Positions 59,194 to 64,000 of a stretch of 64,000 nt of DNA are shown piece after piece (position 1 is the stretch's first letter; each line of letters opens with the position of its first letter). The notes beneath the pieces are model-generated. The model was not told the origin of the DNA and did not search any database. It saw only the letters and a list, made by a program, of their open reading frames with translations. Made by a program: the position numbers and the translations under genes. The DNA comes from CBFFRJ01 sp051486985. GTDB lineage: Bacteria; Pseudomonadota; Gammaproteobacteria; Enterobacterales; Enterobacteriaceae. Where the stretch lies: the NCBI RefSeq assembly GCF_051486985.1, contig NZ_JAHVDV010000031.1, positions 1 to 64,000 on the forward strand, given 5' to 3'.

Positions 59194-62100
59194 GTGAATG
59201 ACAATTTCTCGCACCATTTAAAAGTAAAAACTTCATTCTCTAAACTTTACCTCGCCCTGTTCTCTGCCCCGCTGATGCTTTTAACGCCCGTGGAAAGTCG
59301 GGCTGCTGATGCAATTTTTGACGGCGATAACCGCGTCGCGGAGTCACTGGTCTATACCAATGATGTCTATGTAGGTCGTAATCAGAGCGGCAACCTTCTG
59401 ATAGATAATGGGAAAATCACCGCTTACAACATCAACATCGGCCGACGCTTCAACGGACAGATTTATGAAAGCTCAGTGACGGTCAGCGGGCCGGATGCCG
59501 AACTGAACGCCCTGAACGATCAGGCCGTACTGCACGGTAGTCTGGATTTGGGACTCGGCACGCTACGGGTGGAAAACGGCGCGCTGGCCAGTGCCAAAGA
59601 AATTGTGGTTGGCACCACGAGCGGCTACGACAGCCATCTCATTGCCACCGGTGCTAACTCCCGTGTCACCAGCAACTACCTGAGTGTTGGCACCACCGCA
59701 GGCTCACGCTCCACCTTATCCGTCGAAAATGGTGCAGTGGTGACCACCGCCAACCAGGCGCGGATCGGCGATGGCTACCAGCCGGATGAGGCTGACAAAC
59801 TAAACCCGAAAGCAACGGTAACCGGGGAAAACGCGCAGTGGAACGTCGCCCAGTTGCTCACCCTGAACGGCGATATGGACGTGCTTAACGGTGGCTCGGT
59901 GTCCGTTGGCAGCATTGAGGTCGCAGGGGTTTCCGGGTCGAGCAAAACCGCCGAGCTCTACGTAGCGGGCAATAACTCCCGCTTCACCAGCGGCAGCAAC
60001 CTCCTCGTCGGCGATTACGGTAACGGCGTAGTATCGGTAGCAGACGGGGGCTCGGTTTCTGCAGGTGCCAACACGCTGGTGCTGGGCGATACGGGTTCAG
60101 GCTCTAATCGCGGTGCACTGATTATCGGCAGCCGGGGCAATTTTGATACCGGCACTGGTCTTACTGAGCCGACGCTGGGTACAGCGGGTGGCGCAGGTAC
60201 GATTGATCCACAGACGGCGATTAACCTGCGTGGCGGGCTGTTTGGCAGCTACGTCTACTTCAACCATACCGATGAAAACTACCAGTTCACCAACAACATG
60301 AGTGGTGAAGGTGATGTCATCAACGCTTCCGGGCAAACCACGCTCAGCGGCGATCTGACCGGGTTGCAGGCAAACGTCCTTGCGCGAGGCGGCAAAATTA
60401 TTATCGCCAGCGATATCAATACGCAGCCTGAAACCGATATTTTTGAGATTCAAACCCTGAGCGCGGAAAATGGCGGGACACTGATCCTTAACGCGACCGC
60501 CGGGAGCGATGTCAGCAACGGCCTCGGCTACAGTAGCGCTGCGTCGATTAAGGCGGGCGGTACTCTGGGGGGTAACGGCACCCTCGGGCAGACAGAAATT
60601 CTCTCTGGCGGTCACATCTCCCCTGGCGACGGTGGTATCGGCACCCTGACGCTGAAACGCTACCTGAACTTTATCGGCGAATCGTTCTATGACGTCGATA
60701 TCACCGGTGACGGTCGCAGCGACCTGCTGAACGTTGAAGGCAAAACAACCATCAGCAACCAGGCGACCGTGCAGGTTACCGCGCTTGATCCGCAAACCAG
60801 CTATCAGACGGGTCAGACTTACCGCATCCTTAACTCGGCAGGCGGCATTGAGGGCCAGTTCGCCTCGGCAGTGTCAAAATCAGCCTTCCTCGACGTTGCG
60901 CTGAACCAGAGCGCCAATGCCGTCGACCTGAGCATCGCGCAGAAAGAGAGTGGTGGGAATCCAGGCAATCCTGAGAACCCGGGCAACCCTGAGAACCCGG
61001 GCAACCCTGAGAATCCGGGCAATCCTGAGAATCCGGGCAACCCTGAGAATCCGGGCAACCCTGAGAACCCAGGCAACCCTGAGAATCCAGGCAACCCTGA
61101 GAACCCAGGCAACCCTGAGAATCCAGGCAACCCTGGCGCGGGTAATCCGGGCAGCGGAAAACCGGGCATTTTCCAGACCGTCGCCCAGACGGGTAACCAG
61201 TGGAATACCGCTGGTGCCCTCTCAACCCTGACGCAGAGTGGTCCATCGCTGGCGCTCTATAACTCATTACTGATGCTCAGCGCACCGGAAGCCCGTGAAG
61301 CCTTTAATCAGTTATCAGGCGAGGTTTATCCGTCCGTACAGTCCACCTTGATTGCGGGCAGTAATCAGGTGTTCAACGTACTGAATCAGCGCATGATCCA
61401 GTCCTTCGACGATGACGGTCTGCCGGTTCCGGCTCTGGCGATGTCGTTTGTGCAATCTCCCGCAGAGCAGAGCAACGGTGTATGGGGCCAGACCTTTGGC
61501 TCCTGGGTGAAAACCGATGGCGATGGTAATACCGGCAAGCTGGACGGTAACACCGCAGGTTTCCTGCTGGGTGGCGATCGTAAGCTGGAAGGGCAGAACG
61601 TGCGGCTCGGTGGTTTCTTCGGTTACAGCCGTGGGAACTACGATATCGACAGCCGTCGCTCCTCATCAGATATCGATAACTACCATCTCGGTCTGTATGC
61701 GACAGGACGTCAGGAGGCCTTCTCACTGCGCGGCGCTGTCGGCTATACCTGGCATAAGATTGACGCCGAGCGTCGGGTGGACTTTAGCGGCTACTCGGAT
61801 CGACTGAGCGCTGACTATGACGCCAGTTCACTGCTGGCTTATACCGAAGCGGGTTATCGTTTCGGTCAACCGGAAGAGAACGTTGAGCCGTTTATTAACC
61901 TGAGCTATATCCGCGTGGATACGGATAATTTCCAGGAAAAAGGGGGGGCCGCCGCGCTGCGCGTACGTACCGAAACGACGGATACGTTCTACTCCACCCT
62001 TGGGGCGCGCGGCGTGACAGAACTGCCGAAAAACGTCAGCCTCTATGGTTCACTGGGCTGGCAGCACGCCTACGGTGATAAAAAAGCCTCCTCGCAGATG

Positions 62101-62286
62101 GCGTTTGCCGGTAGCGATGGCTTTACCACCGAAGGAGCGCCGGTGGATAAGGATATGCTGGTAGGCGATGTGGGCGTCAGCTTCAGGCTGCCGCACGCGG
62201 CAACGCTGAACGTGGGCTATAAGGGACAAGTCGGCTCCGACACGCGTATCAACTCGGTGAACGCCAATCTGCGCTGGTCGTTCTGA
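59194..62286 (+). CDS. Autotransporter with NPENPG repeats
   Basis: 1030 aa from a GTG start at 59194, with GGAGAT 6 bp upstream. An extended signal peptide (to about residue 38, SRAADA) is followed by a passenger of glycine/asparagine-rich beta-helix repeats (about 40-580; VAGNNSRFTSGSNLLVGDYG). Nine NPENPG repeats (about 591-645) form a stiff linker. A C-terminal AT barrel (about 755-1030) ends NLRWSF, with the terminal Phe needed for BAM insertion. It is probably a surface adhesin or biofilm factor. A terminator follows at 62310. Confidence 0.93.
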   Translation: MNDNFSHHLKVKTSFSKLYLALFSAPLMLLTPVESRAADAIFDGDNRVAESLVYTNDVYVGRNQSGNLLIDNGKITAYNINIGRRFNGQIYESSVTVSGPDAELNALNDQAVLHGSLDLGLGTLRVENGALASAKEIVVGTTSGYDSHLIATGANSRVTSNYLSVGTTAGSRSTLSVENGAVVTTANQARIGDGYQPDEADKLNPKATVTGENAQWNVAQLLTLNGDMDVLNGGSVSVGSIEVAGVSGSSKTAELYVAGNNSRFTSGSNLLVGDYGNGVVSVADGGSVSAGANTLVLGDTGSGSNRGALIIGSRGNFDTGTGLTEPTLGTAGGAGTIDPQTAINLRGGLFGSYVYFNHTDENYQFTNNMSGEGDVINASGQTTLSGDLTGLQANVLARGGKIIIASDINTQPETDIFEIQTLSAENGGTLILNATAGSDVSNGLGYSSAASIKAGGTLGGNGTLGQTEILSGGHISPGDGGIGTLTLKRYLNFIGESFYDVDITGDGRSDLLNVEGKTTISNQATVQVTALDPQTSYQTGQTYRILNSAGGIEGQFASAVSKSAFLDVALNQSANAVDLSIAQKESGGNPGNPENPGNPENPGNPENPGNPENPGNPENPGNPENPGNPENPGNPENPGNPENPGNPGAGNPGSGKPGIFQTVAQTGNQWNTAGALSTLTQSGPSLALYNSLLMLSAPEAREAFNQLSGEVYPSVQSTLIAGSNQVFNVLNQRMIQSFDDDGLPVPALAMSFVQSPAEQSNGVWGQTFGSWVKTDGDGNTGKLDGNTAGFLLGGDRKLEGQNVRLGGFFGYSRGNYDIDSRRSSSDIDNYHLGLYATGRQEAFSLRGAVGYTWHKIDAERRVDFSGYSDRLSADYDASSLLAYTEAGYRFGQPEENVEPFINLSYIRVDTDNFQEKGGAAALRVRTETTDTFYSTLGARGVTELPKNVSLYGSLGWQHAYGDKKASSQMAFAGSDGFTTEGAPVDKDMLVGDVGVSFRLPHAATLNVGYKGQVGSDTRINSVNANLRWSF
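60964..61125 (+). repeat. Nine tandem 18-bp units coding NPENPG
   Basis: The unit GGCAACCCTGAGAATCCG repeats nine times with only synonymous third-position changes (AAC/AAT, CCG/CCA). It lies between passenger and barrel. Copy number probably varies by slippage or recombination. Confidence 0.9.
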
Positions 62287-62309
62287 GTTCTGTTACCATT
62301 TGACACCAG

Positions 62310-62336
62310 GCCGCCCCGCAACGGGCGGCTTTTTTT
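62310..62336 (+). terminator. Terminator of the autotransporter gene
   Basis: GCCGCCC-CGCAAC-GGGCGGC followed by seven Ts, about 25 bp after the stop codon. Confidence 0.9.
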
Positions 62337-62391
62337 CGGTTTATGGCGTACCTGCCCCCCGCCTTCAGAGTGGTTGTCTCACCACTGCGCC

Positions 62392-62793
62392 TTAACTCTC
62401 TTTGTCGGGAATACGGGCAATCACCTTTATTTCAAAATCGAATCCCGCAAGCCAGGTCACGCCAACGGCCGTCCAGTTTGGATAAGGCGGTTTCGGGAAA
62501 ATGGCCTGCTTCACCGCCATAATGGCGGGGAATTGATTTTCCGGATCGGTATGGAAGGTCGTGACATCAATCAGATCATCAAACGTACATCCCGCCGCTG
62601 TGAGCGTCGCCTGCAGATTATCGAACGCCAGTTGCACCTGCGCGGTAAAATCGGGCTCAGGAGTACCATCGGCACGGCTTCCGACCTGGCCGGACACAAA
62701 CAGCAAATCGCCTGACCGAATCGCGGCAGAGTATCCATGCTCCTGATAGAGTGCATGGCGGTTAGCGGGAAAAATCGGTTCGCGCTGGATCAC
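62392..62793 (-). CDS. RidA/YjgF-family protein
   Basis: 133 aa from a GTG start with GAGGTG 5 bp upstream. YSAAIRSGDLLFVSGQVG and the C-terminal IKVIARIP with the catalytic Arg identify a RidA-type enamine/imine deaminase. It is longer than housekeeping RidA (about 128 aa) and of a different subfamily. It is divergent from the TetR gene at 62939, which probably represses it. Confidence 0.9.
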   Translation of the reverse strand: MIQREPIFPANRHALYQEHGYSAAIRSGDLLFVSGQVGSRADGTPEPDFTAQVQLAFDNLQATLTAAGCTFDDLIDVTTFHTDPENQFPAIMAVKQAIFPKPPYPNWTAVGVTWLAGFDFEIKVIARIPDKES

Positions 62794-62854
62794 AGGTACA
62801 CCTCTTTTTTAAACCATGTGGGATCAGGTAAGCAAAGCACGCATGAATGATTTA

Positions 62855-62923
62855 ACATACCTGGCGTATGTTGAATAGATATCACATACGTCGCGTATGT
62901 CAATTGAAATACGTGCCGTATGT
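62855..62923. promoter_or_regulatory. Three copies of an ACATAC-N5-GTATGT operator
   Basis: ACATACCTGGCGTATGT (62855-62871), ACATACGTCGCGTATGT (62884-62900) and AAATACGTGCCGTATGT (62907-62923) occupy the divergent RidA/TetR promoter region, with starts 29 and 23 bp apart. The third ends 15 bp before the TetR ATG. They are the likely sites of that regulator. Confidence 0.85.
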
Positions 62924-62938
62924 GAAAAAGGAGGGTCT

Positions 62939-63529
62939 ATGGCGACAAAACGTCGCAGTGAAATGATGGAAGAAAATCGCGCAAAAATGATTACCGCCGC
63001 GCGAAAAGCTTTTGCTGAAAAAGGGTTTGCCGAGGCCTCTATGGATGAGCTGACGGCCAGTGTCGGCCTGACCCGTGGAGCGCTGTATCACACCTTCGGC
63101 GATAAAAAGGGCCTTCTCGCCGCAGTCGTCGCACAGATAGATAGTGAAATGGCACAACAGGCCAGAGCCTCCGCTGCGTCTGCGGGTGATGACTGGGAAA
63201 GATTGCTGGCGGAAGGTATTGCCTACATCAGGATGGCGCTCGACCCGGAGGTCAGGCGCATCGTTTTACTTGATGGTCCGGCCTTTCTTGGGGATCCCAC
63301 TCAATGGCCGAGCCAGAATAGCTGTCTTGAGTCCACACGACAGACACTGGTAAAAATGGCCGAACGTAAAGAAATCAAAGCGATGGATACAACCGTCGCG
63401 GCACATCTGCTTAACAGTGCTGCGCTTAATGCTGCCCTGCTGGTTGCAGCCAGTGATAAACCTCAGCAGACACTGCCGGACGTGATTGAGGTTTTTACTC
63501 TGCTCGCAGGTGGGTTACGCAGCCGTTGA
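62939..63529 (+). CDS. TetR-family regulator
   Basis: 196 aa. The start at 62939 follows AGGAGGG by 4 bp. HTH: ARKAFAEKGFAEASMDELTASVGLTRGALYHTFGDKKGLL (about residues 22-61). The C-terminal domain resembles the TetR_C group with RRIVLLDGPAFLGDPTQW. Its gene and the divergent RidA gene share the three operators at 62855-62923, so autorepression and control of RidA are expected. Confidence 0.92.
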   Translation: MATKRRSEMMEENRAKMITAARKAFAEKGFAEASMDELTASVGLTRGALYHTFGDKKGLLAAVVAQIDSEMAQQARASAASAGDDWERLLAEGIAYIRMALDPEVRRIVLLDGPAFLGDPTQWPSQNSCLESTRQTLVKMAERKEIKAMDTTVAAHLLNSAALNAALLVAASDKPQQTLPDVIEVFTLLAGGLRSR

Positions 63530-63589
63530 TGCCCAGCCGGTTTCAGGGGCACATAGAGGTTCCTGAAACCGGGAGAGAGCATAACGTGA

Positions 63590-64000
63590 TCACGGATGCA
63601 TAGTTTTTATGAAGGTAATTTTGTCTTCACCGATAGCATAGTAATCACGTATCCGGGCTTCCTTGATAAAACCCTGCTGGTTATAGAACGCACGAGCCGC
63701 GCTATAGTCACTCAGGCTTGAAGTGTCGACTAACAAGAGTCTGCCCTCTCTGGCTTTCACTGCTTTTTCAACGTGATCTAATAAAGCCAGACCAATACCC
63801 CGACGCTGATGAGAAGGGGTTATCCATAGCAGCAATAAATTCCAGACATGCGTGGTCATGACCTCCGGGGCGCAATAAGCCATACCCACGAGGCCCTGCT
63901 GGTCGGCACTAAACCATATCTCTTCTGTTTCGCCTGAAAAATAGCGCTGGAGCCTCTCCCGTACATGCAATAACCCCTCCTCATCAAACTGACCACTACG
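63590..64000 (-). CDS. GNAT acetyltransferase (5' end outside the window)
   Basis: At least 136 codons are visible and the frame stays open to the right edge (...SGQFDEEGLLHVRERLQRY), so the start lies beyond 64000. The acetyl-CoA motif is LWITPSHQRRGIGLALLDHVE, with the Q/R-x-x-G-x-G/A loop. The typical GFIKEARIRDYYA C-terminal part follows. A small-molecule or protein N-acetyltransferase; substrate unknown. Confidence 0.85.
   Translation of the reverse strand, partial: RSGQFDEEGLLHVRERLQRYFSGETEEIWFSADQQGLVGMAYCAPEVMTTHVWNLLLLWITPSHQRRGIGLALLDHVEKAVKAREGRLLLVDTSSLSDYSAARAFYNQQGFIKEARIRDYYAIGEDKITFIKTMHP

Noticed and set aside
60958..61134. Regular short repeats as a possible CRISPR array
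   Set aside because: Units are 18 bp with no spacers, in frame with a coding sequence, and no cas gene is present.
60819..61169. Collagen-like GLPGFS repeats on the minus strand
   Set aside because: They are simply the reverse strand of the NPENPG repeats of the autotransporter.

Overview
The window looks like chromosomal DNA of an enterobacterium in or near the Enterobacter/Lelliottia/Klebsiella group. The evidence is accBC of the E. coli type, an E. coli-like CspH, CspA-type and H-NS-family proteins, a bgl-type antitermination operon, chaperone-usher fimbriae, and sequences matching enterobacterial RutR, CRP and sigma-54 sites. No rRNA, tRNA, CRISPR array, transposase or phage gene was recognised. 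Both ends cut genes: accC on the left and a GNAT acetyltransferase on the right.

Region 1 (1-12.5 kb). After accC/accB and a cupin gene comes a plus-strand cluster for reductive pyrimidine degradation. It holds a four-gene NMT1/THI5-type ABC importer, a RutR-like TetR regulator, PreT/PreA (uracil/thymine to dihydropyrimidine), dihydropyrimidinase, and an M20 amidohydrolase expected to release beta-alanine, CO2 and ammonia. Two start points, one before the importer and one before preT, each carry a well-spaced sigma-54 -24/-12 element followed directly by a dyad close to the RutR consensus. The preT promoter also has an NtrC-like site about 108 bp upstream of the predicted start. I read this as a nitrogen-scavenging regulon that is switched on by nitrogen limitation and held off by the RutR-like repressor until pyrimidine is present.

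Region 2 (12.7-25.3 kb). This part concerns surface and cyclic-di-GMP functions: an EAL-HDOD protein with a degenerate EAL domain, a minus-strand fimbrial set (major subunit, chaperone, usher, then tip adhesin behind a terminator), a divergent winged-helix regulator, a PAS-GGDEF diguanylate cyclase, a DHA2 MFS transporter and a DUF2076 protein.

Region 3 (25.8-32 kb). An AT-rich stretch of small genes reads as a cold/stress island: an H-NS paralogue, a YnfU-like zinc ribbon, CspH with a TTG start, a CspA-type protein with a cold-box leader, a second zinc ribbon that appears to start at ATT, and a YmgB/YcgZ-like protein. A decayed reading frame lies among them. A PanE-like reductase follows.

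Region 4 (32.9-50.4 kb). A chemoreceptor and a CHASE4-PAS-GGDEF-EAL protein are followed by single metabolic and stress genes (GNAT, DUF4142, glutathione peroxidase, lipoprotein, VOC protein) and several regulator/enzyme pairs: alpha/beta hydrolase with a CGNR protein, TetR with a DUF1348 protein, an esterase and a quinone oxidoreductase, and an MBL-fold hydrolase with LysR. Several divergent promoters have clear operator-like repeats.

Region 5 (50.5-64 kb). A bglGFB operon carries a CRP site, a sigma-70 promoter, a RAT/terminator switch and possibly a second weaker switch. After it come a hybrid histidine kinase with a LuxR-type response regulator, a small lipoprotein, a large autotransporter with nine NPENPG repeats, and a divergent RidA/TetR pair with three operator copies. 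All functions are inferred from sequence reading alone; no database or structure search was run.
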